Under the pieces are notes generated by a model, which saw only the letters and a list, made by a program, of their open reading frames with translations, made no database searches and was not told where the DNA came from. Of a stretch of 64,000 nt of DNA, positions 8,394-18,427 are shown piece after piece. This DNA is from Flavobacterium sp. (GTDB lineage: Bacteria > Bacteroidota > Bacteroidia > Flavobacteriales > Flavobacteriaceae). Both the position numbers and the translations under genes were made by a program. Every line of letters begins with the position of its first letter. Positions within the stretch are counted from its first letter, which is position 1. The stretch is taken from contig JACMLU010000012.1 in NCBI GenBank assembly GCA_014379405.1, positions 167,166 through 231,165 of the forward strand, written 5' to 3'.

Positions 8394-11300
8394 ATGAGTC
8401 TATCCACCACAAGTATAAGAAGACCTGTTTTAACAATAGTTTTGAATCTTCTAATCGTATTATTCGGTTTGATTGGATACAGTTTTTTGGGAGTTCGAGA
8501 ATTCCCTTCGATTGATCCTGCGCAAGTTTCGATTAAAACCAGCTACACTGGAGCCAATTCGGATATTATTGAATCTCAAATTACTGAACCGCTCGAAAAA
8601 GCTGTAAATGCTATAGATGGTATTCGAAATATAACTTCTTCGAGTAATCAAGGTAGTAGCAATATTACTATCGAATTTAATTTAGACAAAGACCTTGAAA
8701 GTGCTGCAAACGATGTTCGTGACAAGGTTTCACAAGCGGTTCGAAATTTACCCAAAGACATTGATGCTCCTCCCGTAGTTTCTAAAGCAGATGCCGATAG
8801 TGAATCCATTATTTCGATGACGCTTCAAAGTGATACAAGAAGCTCTTTGGAATTAAGCGATTATGCCGAAAATGTTATTTCTCAACGATTAGAAACTATT
8901 CCAGGCGTTAGTGGCGTTCAAATTTGGGGACAAAAACGCTATGCGATGCGTTTGTGGATTGATCCAATAAAATTAGCTGCTTATGGCTGTACTGTTTCCG
9001 AAGTTCGAGATGCTTTAACTGCACAAAATGTGGAATTACCATCAGGAAAATTGACTGGTAACAATACGGAATTGACTGTAAAAACTGTTGGGAATCTATC
9101 AAAACCTGAAGAATTCAATAATATTATTATTCGTACAGATGGAGATAAAATTGTTCGTTTTAGTGATGTAGGAAATGCTAGTTTGGGTGCTGAAAATATC
9201 GAAACGCAACTGACTCAATCAGGACTTCCAATGATTGGTTTAGCAATTATTCCAATGCCTGGAGCTAATTATTTAGACATTTCGAAGGAATTTTATAAAA
9301 AATTCGAAGCCTTAAAAAAAGATTTACCAAAGGACATCAAAATATCTATTGCACTAGACAATACTATTTTCGTAAAAAGATCGGTAATTGAAGTTGCTGA
9401 AACTTTAGGGATTTCAATTCTTTTGGTAATCATTATTATTTATTTATTTTTTAGAGATTGGGCAATCGCTTTCAGACCTTTAATCGATATTCCCGTTTCC
9501 TTAATTGCTACGTTTTTCATTATGTGGCTATTTGGATTTTCGATTAACGTTTTAACACTTTTAGCCATCGTTTTAGCCACTGGTTTGGTGGTTGATGATG
9601 GAATCGTGGTTACCGAAAATATCTTCAAAAAAGTCGAAGAAGGAATGTCGCCAATTGAAGCGGCAATAAAAGGTTCTAACGAAATTTTCTATGCCGTAAT
9701 TTCGATTTCGGTAACATTGGCTGCGGTATTTTTACCTGTAATTTTCTTGGAAGGTTTTGTAGGGAGACTATTCCGAGAATTTGGGGTCGTTATTGGTGCT
9801 GCCGTATTAATTTCCGCATTTGTATCATTGACTTTAACACCAATGTTGAATGCCTATTTGATGAAAGGTGGCGAGCAGAAAAAATCTAAATTTTATATTA
9901 GGACAGAACCATTCTTCGAAAAATTAAACAGCGGTTATGCAGATTCGCTGAAACGTTTTATGAATAAAAAATGGATTAGTTTTCCTATTATAATTAGTTG
10001 TTTTGGAATAATTTATTTGTTCTTTACTATTCTTCCAAAAGAAACGGCTCCTTATGACGATCGTAGTGCAGTAACATTGCGTATGGCTACTCCTGAAGGA
10101 TCATCGTATGAATACACTGATCGTTTTATGCAGGAGATTTCGAAATTGGTCGATGATTCTATACCAGAGAAAAAAGTAAGTTTGGTAATTACTTCGCCAG
10201 GATTTAGTTCTAACACCGTTAATAGTGGTTTTGTTAGAATTGCATTAAAAGATGTTGGCGAAAGAAAAGCATCTCAAAAAGACATAGCAGATAAGTTGAC
10301 CAAATGGACCAAACGATATCCAAACGCTAAAACATCCGTTAATCAGCAACCTACAATTGCCGTAAACAGACGGGGTGGTTTACCAATTCAGTACATTATT
10401 CAGGCTCCAACTTTTGAAAAACTTCGAGAAAAAATTCCGGTTTTTATGGAGGAAGTGGGCAAAAGTGATGTCTTTTCAACTACTGATGTAAATTTAAAAT
10501 TTAATAAACCTGAAATAAATGTAACTATCGACCGTGCGAAAGCTGAAAGTTTAGGAATTTCGATTATTGATATTGCACAAACTTTACAACTTTCATTAAG
10601 TGGTCAACGTTTTGGTTATTTCATCAGAAATGGAAAACAATATCAGGTTATTGGACAATTTGATCAAAAGGACCGTTCAAAACCATTGGATTTAACTTCG
10701 ATGTTTGTAAAAAATAATAAAGGTGAATTGATTCAAATGGATAACGTTGTGAATGTAGAGGAACAAAGTAACCCTCCACAATTGTACCACAATAATCGTT
10801 ATATGTCAGCAACAGTTTCTGCGGGACTTGCTCCAGGAAAAAGTATGAGCGACGGAATTGATGCTATGAATGAAATAAAAACCAAAGTGTTGGACGACAC
10901 ATTCACTACAGATTTAGGCGGAGAATCCAGAGATTTTGTCGAAAGTAGTTCGAATACTTCTTTCGCATTTGGATTGGCATTATTATTAATATTCCTGATT
11001 TTGGCAGCACAATTCGAAAGTTTTATTGATCCATTAATCATCATTTTGACCGTGCCAATGGCAGTTGCTGGAGCTTTGTTTTCCTTATGGTTGTTTGGTC
11101 AAACCTGGAATATTTTTAGCCAAATTGGAACCGTAATGCTTATTGGACTGGTAACTAAAAATGGAATTTTGATTGTAGAATTTGCCAATCAATTACGAGA
11201 AAAAGGAAAATCTAAATACGATGCCATTATGGAAGCTTCCGAAGCTCGGTTACGTCCAATTTTGATGACAAGTTTAGCTATTGCTTTAGGAGCGCTACCA

Positions 11301-11492
11301 ATTGCAATGTCGCTTGGAGCAGCTTCTACCAGTAGAATTGGAATGGGAGTTGTCATCGTTGGAGGAACTATTTTTTCGCTGGCATTGACGCTTTTTGTAA
11401 TTCCTGCCATTTATTTAATGTGGTCAAAAGCCCGAAAACATTATCCCGAATTTGACCATATTGAAGAATATGAAAAAGAAAGTAAATCGTAG
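8394..11492 (+). CDS. RND efflux pump, inner-membrane permease (AcrB/HAE1-like)
   Basis: The 1032-residue length is standard for hydrophobe/amphiphile efflux RND pumps. TM1 follows SIRRPVLTIVLNLLIVLFG. The two large periplasmic loops lie between TM1-TM2 and TM7-TM8. The essential proton-relay Asp pair is present in TM4 (ATGLVVDDGIVVTENI). The C-terminal half repeats the pattern (GLVTKNGILIVEFANQLRE). It should exchange protons for drugs, bile-salt-like amphiphiles or membrane lipids. No substrate-specific feature can be read. A palindromic hairpin separates it from the tolC gene. Confidence 0.95.
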   Translation: MSLSTTSIRRPVLTIVLNLLIVLFGLIGYSFLGVREFPSIDPAQVSIKTSYTGANSDIIESQITEPLEKAVNAIDGIRNITSSSNQGSSNITIEFNLDKDLESAANDVRDKVSQAVRNLPKDIDAPPVVSKADADSESIISMTLQSDTRSSLELSDYAENVISQRLETIPGVSGVQIWGQKRYAMRLWIDPIKLAAYGCTVSEVRDALTAQNVELPSGKLTGNNTELTVKTVGNLSKPEEFNNIIIRTDGDKIVRFSDVGNASLGAENIETQLTQSGLPMIGLAIIPMPGANYLDISKEFYKKFEALKKDLPKDIKISIALDNTIFVKRSVIEVAETLGISILLVIIIIYLFFRDWAIAFRPLIDIPVSLIATFFIMWLFGFSINVLTLLAIVLATGLVVDDGIVVTENIFKKVEEGMSPIEAAIKGSNEIFYAVISISVTLAAVFLPVIFLEGFVGRLFREFGVVIGAAVLISAFVSLTLTPMLNAYLMKGGEQKKSKFYIRTEPFFEKLNSGYADSLKRFMNKKWISFPIIISCFGIIYLFFTILPKETAPYDDRSAVTLRMATPEGSSYEYTDRFMQEISKLVDDSIPEKKVSLVITSPGFSSNTVNSGFVRIALKDVGERKASQKDIADKLTKWTKRYPNAKTSVNQQPTIAVNRRGGLPIQYIIQAPTFEKLREKIPVFMEEVGKSDVFSTTDVNLKFNKPEINVTIDRAKAESLGISIIDIAQTLQLSLSGQRFGYFIRNGKQYQVIGQFDQKDRSKPLDLTSMFVKNNKGELIQMDNVVNVEEQSNPPQLYHNNRYMSATVSAGLAPGKSMSDGIDAMNEIKTKVLDDTFTTDLGGESRDFVESSSNTSFAFGLALLLIFLILAAQFESFIDPLIIILTVPMAVAGALFSLWLFGQTWNIFSQIGTVMLIGLVTKNGILIVEFANQLREKGKSKYDAIMEASEARLRPILMTSLAIALGALPIAMSLGAASTSRIGMGVVIVGGTIFSLALTLFVIPAIYLMWSKARKHYPEFDHIEEYEKESKS

Positions 11493-11504
11493 ATTTTAAT
11501 TTAA

Positions 11505-11541
11505 CAAAACCCGACAGGTTTTAAAAACCTGTCGGGTTTTG
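11505..11541 (+). repeat. CCCGACAGG palindrome (REP-like) between RND pump and TolC genes
   Basis: Two 17-base perfect arms (CAAAACCCGACAGGTTT and its reverse complement) are separated by three bases. The hairpin ends in TTTTG and could terminate, attenuate or protect the pump mRNA before tolC. The same palindrome occurs at 33867-33899 and four times around the RAYT gene at 61.4-62.3 kb, so it is a member of a dispersed family rather than a simple local terminator. Confidence 0.85.
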
Positions 11542-11568
11542 TTGAAAACTCACAGAATAATTCATTTT

Positions 11569-12879
11569 ATGAAAACTAAAAACACATTAAGAAGTCTCGT
11601 TTTATTTCTGTTTTGCATAACAAAAACTAATGCTCAAGAAGTTTTGACGATCGAAAATGCCCTGAAAATAGCATTGGAAAACAACTTTGAAATAAAAATG
11701 GCTTCCAATAATTTGACTATTGACAAAACCAATGTAGCCCCTGGAAATGCGGGAATGTTACCCAAAGTTACCGCAACTTTGGTCGATGCCAATAGCATTC
11801 AAAACAGCTCGCAAACCCGACAAGACGGGACGGTTACGGCTCTTGATAATGCCAAAAATAATTCCTTGAATTACGGCGTTGGATTGGATTGGACGGTTTT
11901 TGATGGTTTCAAAATGTTTACCAAATTAGATCAATTAAAAGAATTACAAAAATTAGGAGAAGCCCAATTAAAACGTACCATTATACTGAAAATCAGCGCC
12001 GTGAATGCTGTTTATTTTGATTTGGTGCAGCAGCAACAACAATTGGCGGCTTTAGATACCACCATCGTGATTTCGACCCAAAGATTGACATTGGCACAAA
12101 ATCGTTTTAACATTGGGAAAGCTTCTAAATTGGAAGTTTTGAATGCCCAAGTAGATTTAAACACAGACAAAGTAACTCTTTTGCGTCAAAAAGAATCCTA
12201 CGCTAATCAAAAAGTAGTCTTGAATCAAATTTTGGCCAGAGATTCCAAAGTCGATTTTAAAGTAGTGGACGAAGTTACGGTTGACGATAAATTAGTACTA
12301 GCTGAATTAATGGCGTTGGCTGAAAAGCAAAATCCACAATTGGAATCTGAAATCATAAACAAAAGGGTTTCCGAATTACAATTGAAACAAATTAAGGGTG
12401 AACGCTATCCCACTTTAAACTTGACTTCGGGATATAATTTTTTCGAAAGCCAATCTAGTCTGGGTTTTACCTCGGAATCTTCGGCTCGCGGGCTCAATTA
12501 TGGTTTTAGGGCTTCTTTAAACGTTTTTGATGGTTTAGCTCAAAATCGTAACGAAAAAATAGCAAAAATTCAAATTGAGAATTCTAAAATTGCTATCGAA
12601 CAACAAAGCCTTTTGCTAAATTCCGAATTAACAATGGCTTTTCAAACCTATTTGACCAACTTGGAATTGATTGATTTAGAAGAAAAAAACGAAACCATTG
12701 CCAAACAAAATCTAAGTATTACGGTTGACAAATTTCGCATTGGGACAATAACAACATTAGAATTTAGAGTGGCGCAATTGAATTACATCAATGCAAAAGT
12801 ACGCTACAGCAATGCTCAATTTCAGGCCAAATTATCTGAAATTGCCTTAAAAGAATTGGCTGGAAATATGAGTTTTTAG
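11569..12879 (+). CDS. TolC-family outer-membrane efflux protein
   Basis: The start at 11569 gives 436 residues with a signal peptide MKTKNTLRSLVLFLFCITKTNAQ; an earlier in-frame ATG at 11539 overlaps the palindrome and would mask the signal. The mature protein begins VLTIENALKIALENNFEI and has the two-fold repeat of long helices and GLDWTVFDG / ASLNVFDGL strands typical of outer-membrane efflux proteins (PF02321 twice). It provides the outer-membrane channel for the RND pump and adaptor just upstream, completing a tripartite system. Confidence 0.93.
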   Translation: MKTKNTLRSLVLFLFCITKTNAQEVLTIENALKIALENNFEIKMASNNLTIDKTNVAPGNAGMLPKVTATLVDANSIQNSSQTRQDGTVTALDNAKNNSLNYGVGLDWTVFDGFKMFTKLDQLKELQKLGEAQLKRTIILKISAVNAVYFDLVQQQQQLAALDTTIVISTQRLTLAQNRFNIGKASKLEVLNAQVDLNTDKVTLLRQKESYANQKVVLNQILARDSKVDFKVVDEVTVDDKLVLAELMALAEKQNPQLESEIINKRVSELQLKQIKGERYPTLNLTSGYNFFESQSSLGFTSESSARGLNYGFRASLNVFDGLAQNRNEKIAKIQIENSKIAIEQQSLLLNSELTMAFQTYLTNLELIDLEEKNETIAKQNLSITVDKFRIGTITTLEFRVAQLNYINAKVRYSNAQFQAKLSEIALKELAGNMSF

Positions 12880-12904
12880 TTTATTTTTGTCCAAAAAAGA
12901 CAAA

Positions 12905-13768
12905 ATGATTTCATACAATCCTAAAATTTGGTTCACTTATATTATTCGTTTTCAAAAATCGGATACTATTAGGGAATTATTGCCCGTATTGTTTTTGATT
13001 GCTTTTTATTCAGGCATTGTTGCTTATTTAGAAATTGAATATTTCAAATTAACAGAAACCAGTCCTCTCAAAAACCTTTCTGTGATTCATACAACATTGG
13101 GTTTTGTCATCTCTTTATTATTAGCCTATCGAATCAATTCTGCTTACGACCGTTGGTGGGAAGGGCGCAAATTATGGGGAGCTTTGGTCAATAACAGCCG
13201 AAATTTAGCCATCAAACTTTCTGTAATACTAAAGGAGGAAAAAGATTTGGCTTATTTTAGAAAATTAATTCCCAGTTATGCTTCGATGCTAAACAAGCAT
13301 TTGAAAGACGAAGAGACAAGTATGCAGTTATTTGATCACGTTGATTTAGATTTAGATCTTCACAAACATAGACCAAATCAAATTGCCAAAATGCTGTTCC
13401 AAAAAATAAATGATTTGTATGTTTCTAAAAAAATAACTGGAGATCAACTCATAGTTTTAAATAACGAAATACAATCTTTTACTGATATTTGCGGTGCTTG
13501 CGAGCGTATCAAAAACACGCCAATTCCCTATTCTTACAGTACTTTCATCAAAAAATTTATCCTTTTCTTTGTTTTAACACTCCCCTTTCCTTATGCTTTT
13601 ACTTTAGGATATTATGTAATTCCAGTAGTGACTTTTATCTTTTTTGTTTTAGCCAGCATCGAATTAATTTCAGAAGAAATTGAAGAACCTTTTGGATATG
13701 ATGATAACGACTTACCAACTACAAAAATATCGGAAAACATCAAAAAACACGTAGAGGAATTGATTTAA
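12905..13768 (+). CDS. Bestrophin family ion channel (UPF0187)
   Basis: The ATG at 12905 gives 287 residues; an in-frame TTG at 12887 is less likely. The start MISYNPKIWF, the LLAYRINSAYDRWWEGRKLWG motif and the CGACERIKNTPIPYSYS block are the signatures of bacterial bestrophins. These are pentameric channels that conduct Cl- in eukaryotes and Na+ or K+ in characterised bacterial examples. Four membrane segments are visible (about residues 25-45, 65-85, 215-235 and 238-258). It follows tolC by 25 bases and may be transcribed with it. Confidence 0.92.
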   Translation: MISYNPKIWFTYIIRFQKSDTIRELLPVLFLIAFYSGIVAYLEIEYFKLTETSPLKNLSVIHTTLGFVISLLLAYRINSAYDRWWEGRKLWGALVNNSRNLAIKLSVILKEEKDLAYFRKLIPSYASMLNKHLKDEETSMQLFDHVDLDLDLHKHRPNQIAKMLFQKINDLYVSKKITGDQLIVLNNEIQSFTDICGACERIKNTPIPYSYSTFIKKFILFFVLTLPFPYAFTLGYYVIPVVTFIFFVLASIELISEEIEEPFGYDDNDLPTTKISENIKKHVEELI

Positions 13769-13791
13769 TTTTTGGAAAAAGCACAACAATT

Positions 13792-14322
13792 ATGACAAAC
13801 TTAAACCCCTTTCACGGCGACTTAAAAATAGCGAAGGAATTGGTTTATGACCAATGTAATTTAAGCTTTAGCAATCTAAATTGGAATGCCGAAAGTATTG
13901 AATATGGTGCTTGTTCCTTTGAACTTGATGGCAATAAAATTCAACATCGAGTTTCTAAAATTACACCCACAAAAACAGGTCAATTTGTAACTATTTGGAA
14001 AAGAAACCAAGACGGAATTACCGAACCATTGGATATAAATGATGAAATAAATTTTGTCATTATTACGGCAAGAAGTGGAGATAACTTTGGGCAATTTATT
14101 TTTCCAAAAAAAGTATTGGCCGATAGAGGAATTATAACCCAAAACGGCAAATCAGGAAAACGTGGCATTCGGGTTTATCCGCCTTGGGACATACCAAAAA
14201 GCAAGCAAGCCGAGAAAACCCAAAGCTGGCAACTAAACTATTTCTTGAACATTAAAACGGATGGTTCAACCGAACTTGGTTTGACTAAGAAATTATTGGA
14301 ACCATACAATGAAAAGTACTGA
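13792..14322 (+). CDS. MepB family protein
   Basis: The 176-residue protein has the family signatures: an N-terminal FNLSNLNWNAES-like segment, FVTIWKRNQDGITEP, and GQFIFPKKVLADRGI followed by GKRGIRVYPPWD. MepB (PF08877) was named for the third gene of the staphylococcal mepRAB multidrug-efflux operon; its biochemical role is unknown. No MepA-type transporter is adjacent here. The gene begins 23 bases after the bestrophin gene and probably shares its transcript. Confidence 0.88.
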   Translation: MTNLNPFHGDLKIAKELVYDQCNLSFSNLNWNAESIEYGACSFELDGNKIQHRVSKITPTKTGQFVTIWKRNQDGITEPLDINDEINFVIITARSGDNFGQFIFPKKVLADRGIITQNGKSGKRGIRVYPPWDIPKSKQAEKTQSWQLNYFLNIKTDGSTELGLTKKLLEPYNEKY

Positions 14323-14657
14323 AAAAATAATTCCGTAAACTACCATCCTCAAAACTTAAACGCTTTTAGCAAAGTGTTTAATGAAACTAATCCTTTCCAA
14401 CAATCAATGCAGGACTAAAAAATCATCAAGATTACTCATTATATTGCAAACTACAGAAAGAAGAATATACGGCGCAACATAGAATCTAAATGTTTGTAAA
14501 AAATACCAAATTGTCCTGTTTTTAAAATACAATAAGTGCTTATTTTACACTTAAACGATTTTAAAAACGATTTCAACGATTTTTATTTTTTAGTAATATC
14601 TATCGTATAATATTTACAATAAGTTTAATAAATTATAAAATATTTCTTGTTAATATT
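14323..14657. other. Intergenic region, no recognisable gene
   Basis: The 335 bases are AT-rich with several stop codons in all frames. A run of related ACGATTTTAAA-type words at about 14555-14585 is visible but forms no clear repeat. Promoter elements for the lipoprotein downstream could not be assigned. Confidence 0.5.
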
Positions 14658-15617
14658 ATGAAAAAATTCACCTTGTTATTAGTTGTTACTTTTTTTGCTT
14701 TTAGTTGTAGTAATGAGCCTTTTGCTTTAAGCACTGAATCTGTTGTCGGTACCAATTCTGCTTCCTCTGCAAAAACTGCATCAACTGCAAAGTCTGCTTC
14801 TACAGCCAGCACCAGCAACTTTTCAGATTACACTATTGCTGTTACAGTAAGTCCTGATGGTTCGGAATGGACATACTTGATTACCAAGGTTAAAACAAAT
14901 GCCAAAACCCTAAGCCACTTCATCATCAGTCTCGATAACTGTGGAGAAAATAGTGCTACTTTTAGTGATGTTATTTCAGCTTCAGTGAATGCAATACCTA
15001 CTGATCTTTCCACTATAGAAGGATCTGGAACAGGTTGCAATCCACAAGCTACTACTACCAACTTTATAAAATTTCCTGAATTTTCAGCTGCATCATCTTG
15101 GACATTGGTGATAAAGTTTGACCGTGGTTATGAAATTTTGCAAACTGGCACTGCCTGGCTTAAAGCAGGTTCTTCTTGTAACCAAGGTGTGGTTCCTGCT
15201 CCTGGTTGTCCAAAAGAAGATCGTTGTTCTTTTTCACAAGGCTTTTTCTTTGCAAATGGAGCAGTAAATAATGGAGCAAGTGCATTATGGGCAAACGGAC
15301 TTATCATTGGTGGATTTAATTATACACAAGCTCAAGGACAATTGGCTTGGACGACCAATAACGGAAAAGGAAAGGATACTACTTTAAATGCATTCTTTCA
15401 ACTTGGAGCTGTTAGATTGAGTGGAGCCGAAAGTGAAGTTGCTGCGGATGCTGCCGTTATTGATGCCTACTTTGGCGCAATAAGCACTAATGTATTTGGT
15501 ACTATTGTCAACGGTGATTTTGTTCTTCCAAATTTTTCAGGTGGATATACAAAGGATCAAGTTAAAGCAGCTGGAAGTGCAATAGGAACATATATTGAAG
15601 CTAATCACTGTCTATAA
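14658..15617 (+). CDS. Lipoprotein with Ser/Ala/Thr-rich linker, function unknown
   Basis: The 319-residue protein starts MKKFTLLLVVTFFAFSCSN, a type II signal with the lipidated Cys at residue 17. Residues about 30-56 form a low-complexity linker of repeated SA(S/K)TA(S) units. Two globular parts follow: a beta-rich segment with YTIAVTVSPDGSEWTYLI and paired cysteines, and a C-terminal segment starting CPKEDRCSFSQGFFFANG. I recognise no family. It would sit on the outer membrane, the linker holding the domains away from it. It is a single gene with a terminator-like hairpin at 15653. Confidence 0.8.
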   Translation: MKKFTLLLVVTFFAFSCSNEPFALSTESVVGTNSASSAKTASTAKSASTASTSNFSDYTIAVTVSPDGSEWTYLITKVKTNAKTLSHFIISLDNCGENSATFSDVISASVNAIPTDLSTIEGSGTGCNPQATTTNFIKFPEFSAASSWTLVIKFDRGYEILQTGTAWLKAGSSCNQGVVPAPGCPKEDRCSFSQGFFFANGAVNNGASALWANGLIIGGFNYTQAQGQLAWTTNNGKGKDTTLNAFFQLGAVRLSGAESEVAADAAVIDAYFGAISTNVFGTIVNGDFVLPNFSGGYTKDQVKAAGSAIGTYIEANHCL

Positions 15618-15652
15618 TACAAGGAAAATTCCAATACAAATTATTAATAAAT

Positions 15653-15691
15653 AAGCCGTCTCACAATTAAAAAGTGGGATGGTTTTTTTTA
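15653..15691 (+). terminator. Terminator after the lipoprotein gene
   Basis: The stem GCCGTCTCAC / GTGGGATGGT (with G-T pairs) and a run of eight T residues follow the stop codon by about 40 bases. Confidence 0.7.
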
Positions 15692-15881
15692 TGAATTTAT
15701 TTTTTAGAAATAAACATATACCGACCAAAAAACCAAATAAATTGTTTCCTACTCCAAACTGCAATCCTTATATTTGCACTCTCATTAAAATTCTCAAATG
15801 AAATCGCCATGATTCCAAATCACAAATGGAAATAAAGAATGGCGATACCATATTCCGCTAAAAAACAAATATTATCTTCAT

Positions 15882-18302
15882 ATGAAAATATCTTACAACT
15901 GGTTAAAACAATTCATAAAAATAGACTGGAAATCCGATGAAACTGCCGCTTTATTGACCGATTTAGGTCTTGAAGTAGAAGTAGTCGAAAAATACCAATC
16001 GGTAAAAGGAGGACTCGAAGGTATTGTTGTAGGTCACGTTCTTACTTGTGTTCCGCATCCTGATGCCGACCGTTTGAAAGTTACCACCGTAGATTTAGGC
16101 GATGGCGTTCCAGTTCAAATTGTTTGTGGAGCAGCTAATGTTGCTGCGGGACAAAAAGTACCTGTTGCCACTATTGGAACCACCTTATATGACAAAGAAG
16201 GCGTTGCTTTTCAAATCAAAAAAGGAAAAATTCGCGGACAAGAAAGTTATGGAATGATTTGTGCCGAAGACGAATTGGGTCTTGGCGAAAGTCACGAAGG
16301 AATTATGGTCTTGGACAACGCCATTGCAGCGGGAACTTCTGCTGCTACCGTTTTCAAGATTGAAAACGACGAAGTATTCGAAATTGGATTGACTCCCAAT
16401 CGTGCCGATGCTATGAGCCACTTTGGAACAGCTAGAGATTTAAGAGCAGGTTTATTGCAAACGGGTGTTAAAGTGGAATTACTTTCGCCGTCAGTGAGTA
16501 ATTTTAGAGTAGACAAAAGAATCCTGAAAATCGATGTCAGTGTCGAAAAACCCCTTTTGGCACCAAGATATTGCGGTGTGACCATTTCTGGAATAACCGT
16601 AAAACCATCCCCAGCTTGGTTGCAAAACCGATTGAAATCTATTGGATTAAATCCAAAAAACAATATTGTAGATGTTACTAATTACGTTTTACACGAATTG
16701 GGTCAACCACTTCACGCCTTTGACGCTTCAAAAATTAATGGAAAAATAATTGTAAAAACACTTCCTGATGGAACTAAATTTACAACACTCGACGATATCG
16801 AAAGAAGCTTGCACGAAGAAGATTTGATGATTTGTGACGAAAAAGGACCTTTGTGTATCGCAGGTGTTTTTGGAGGAAAAGATTCAGGAGTTACAAACAA
16901 CACCACTTCTATTTTCTTGGAAAGTGCTTATTTTAATCCGGTGAGCATTCGAAAAAGTGCCAAAAGACACCAACTAAATACCGATGCTTCTTTCCGTTTT
17001 GAAAGAGGAATCGATCCAACCATCACGGAATATGCTTTGAAACGTGCGGCCTTGTTGATTCAAGAAGTGGCAGGTGGCGAAATCACTTCCGATATTGTTG
17101 ATATTTATCCAAAGAAAATTGCTGATTTTCCAGTGGTTTTGAATTTCAATAATGTAAAGAAAATCATTGGTCAAGAATTACCCAAAGAAATCATTAAAAA
17201 CATCTTGGCTTCCTTGGAAATCAAAGTAAACAGCGTTTCTGATGCTGGTCTAGGATTGACAATTCCTGCTTACCGTGTGGATGTGCAAAGAGAAATTGAC
17301 GTAATCGAGGAAATTCTTCGAGTATACGGTTACAACAACATCAAATTTTCGGATAAATTGAATGCCACGGTTTCGAATGCGCCAAGAACCGAAGATTACA
17401 AAGTGCAAAACGTAGTGGCTTCACAATTGAACTCACAAGGTTTCCACGAAATGATGGCCAATTCCTTGACAACTTCTTCTTACGTTCAATTGTCGGAAAT
17501 GCTGAAAGAAGAACACAATGTACTGATGTTGAATCCATTGAGCAATGATTTGGCTGCAATGCGACAATCGTTGTTATTCTCTGGTCTGGAAGCGATTTCG
17601 TATAACATCAATCGCAGGAATTCAGATTTGAAATTATTCGAATTTGGAAAAACCTATCATAAATTCCCTTCTGGTTACGAAGAACAAAAGCATTTAACGA
17701 TGTTCATAACCGGAAATAGAAACCAAGAAAATTGGGCAAATGCACAAAAACCTACCGATTTCTTTTTATTTAAAGGCTATGTGAATGCCGTGCTTTCGAG
17801 ATTGGGAATCCAAAAAACACAAAATCTTCCCGTGACTTCTGATGTATTTTCAGAAGGAATTGCAATTAGTTTAGGCAATGATGTTCTTGTAGAATATGGT
17901 GTCGTAAAAAAATCAATCCTGAAACATTTCGACATCAAGCAAGAAGTTTTGTTTGCCGATTTCAATTGGGCATTGGTTTTGAAATTACTTTCCAATAAAA
18001 TAAAATTCGTCGAAATTCCTAAATATCCCGAAGTTCGCAGAGATTTGTCTTTGCTACTGGATGATAACGTTAGTTTTGATGCTATATACAATCTGGCGAG
18101 ACAAACTGAGAAATCATTGTTGAAAGACATCAGTTTATTTGACGTTTACCAAGGCAAAAATCTTCCTGAAGGCAAGAAATCCTATGCGGTGAGTTTCACG
18201 ATTCAAGACAATACCAAAACCTTGACCGATGTTCAAATTGACAAAATTATGGGCAAGTTGCAAAAGAACTTAGAAACCGAATTGGGAGCTAGTTTGAGGT
18301 AA
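15882..18302 (+). CDS. pheT: Phenylalanyl-tRNA synthetase beta subunit
   Basis: The 806-residue length is typical. The order is: N-terminal MKISYNWLKQFIKID, tRNA-binding OB domain (about residues 40-150, LTCVPHPDADRLKVTTVDLG), B3/B4 editing domain (about 210-380, LTPNRADAMSHFGTARDL and HELGQPLHAFDA), B5 domain (about 400-470), the synthetase-like core, and the C-terminal ferredoxin-like anticodon-binding domain (KYPEVRRDLSLLLDD ... SLRDIS-like). With PheS, which is not in this window, it forms the alpha2-beta2 enzyme that charges tRNA-Phe. It stands alone here, as often in Bacteroidota where pheS and pheT are unlinked. Confidence 0.96.
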   Translation: MKISYNWLKQFIKIDWKSDETAALLTDLGLEVEVVEKYQSVKGGLEGIVVGHVLTCVPHPDADRLKVTTVDLGDGVPVQIVCGAANVAAGQKVPVATIGTTLYDKEGVAFQIKKGKIRGQESYGMICAEDELGLGESHEGIMVLDNAIAAGTSAATVFKIENDEVFEIGLTPNRADAMSHFGTARDLRAGLLQTGVKVELLSPSVSNFRVDKRILKIDVSVEKPLLAPRYCGVTISGITVKPSPAWLQNRLKSIGLNPKNNIVDVTNYVLHELGQPLHAFDASKINGKIIVKTLPDGTKFTTLDDIERSLHEEDLMICDEKGPLCIAGVFGGKDSGVTNNTTSIFLESAYFNPVSIRKSAKRHQLNTDASFRFERGIDPTITEYALKRAALLIQEVAGGEITSDIVDIYPKKIADFPVVLNFNNVKKIIGQELPKEIIKNILASLEIKVNSVSDAGLGLTIPAYRVDVQREIDVIEEILRVYGYNNIKFSDKLNATVSNAPRTEDYKVQNVVASQLNSQGFHEMMANSLTTSSYVQLSEMLKEEHNVLMLNPLSNDLAAMRQSLLFSGLEAISYNINRRNSDLKLFEFGKTYHKFPSGYEEQKHLTMFITGNRNQENWANAQKPTDFFLFKGYVNAVLSRLGIQKTQNLPVTSDVFSEGIAISLGNDVLVEYGVVKKSILKHFDIKQEVLFADFNWALVLKLLSNKIKFVEIPKYPEVRRDLSLLLDDNVSFDAIYNLARQTEKSLLKDISLFDVYQGKNLPEGKKSYAVSFTIQDNTKTLTDVQIDKIMGKLQKNLETELGASLR

Positions 18303-18371
18303 TCTTTTGAACTATATAAGGCAATTAAGGTCATTTAAGTTTGATGCCTTTTAAAAATAATCTAAAAACAC

Positions 18372-18410
18372 AAAACTCCCAATTCTGAAATTAGAATTGG
18401 GAGTTTTTTT
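18372..18410. terminator. Bidirectional terminator between pheT and the fasciclin gene
   Basis: A 15-base perfect inverted repeat (AAAACTCCCAATTCT and complement, 6-base loop) with A and T runs on both sides serves the two convergent genes. Confidence 0.88.
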
Positions 18411-18427
18411 ATAAAAAAGCTTCTTGT

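Noticed and set aside
15691..15846. A 36-codon frame before pheT followed by an inverted repeat (ATCGCCAT ... ATGGCGAT), resembling a Phe-leader attenuator.
   Set aside because: Only 3 Phe codons in 36 and not clustered, no U run after the inverted repeat, and the ATG lies at the edge of the previous terminator; no support for attenuation.
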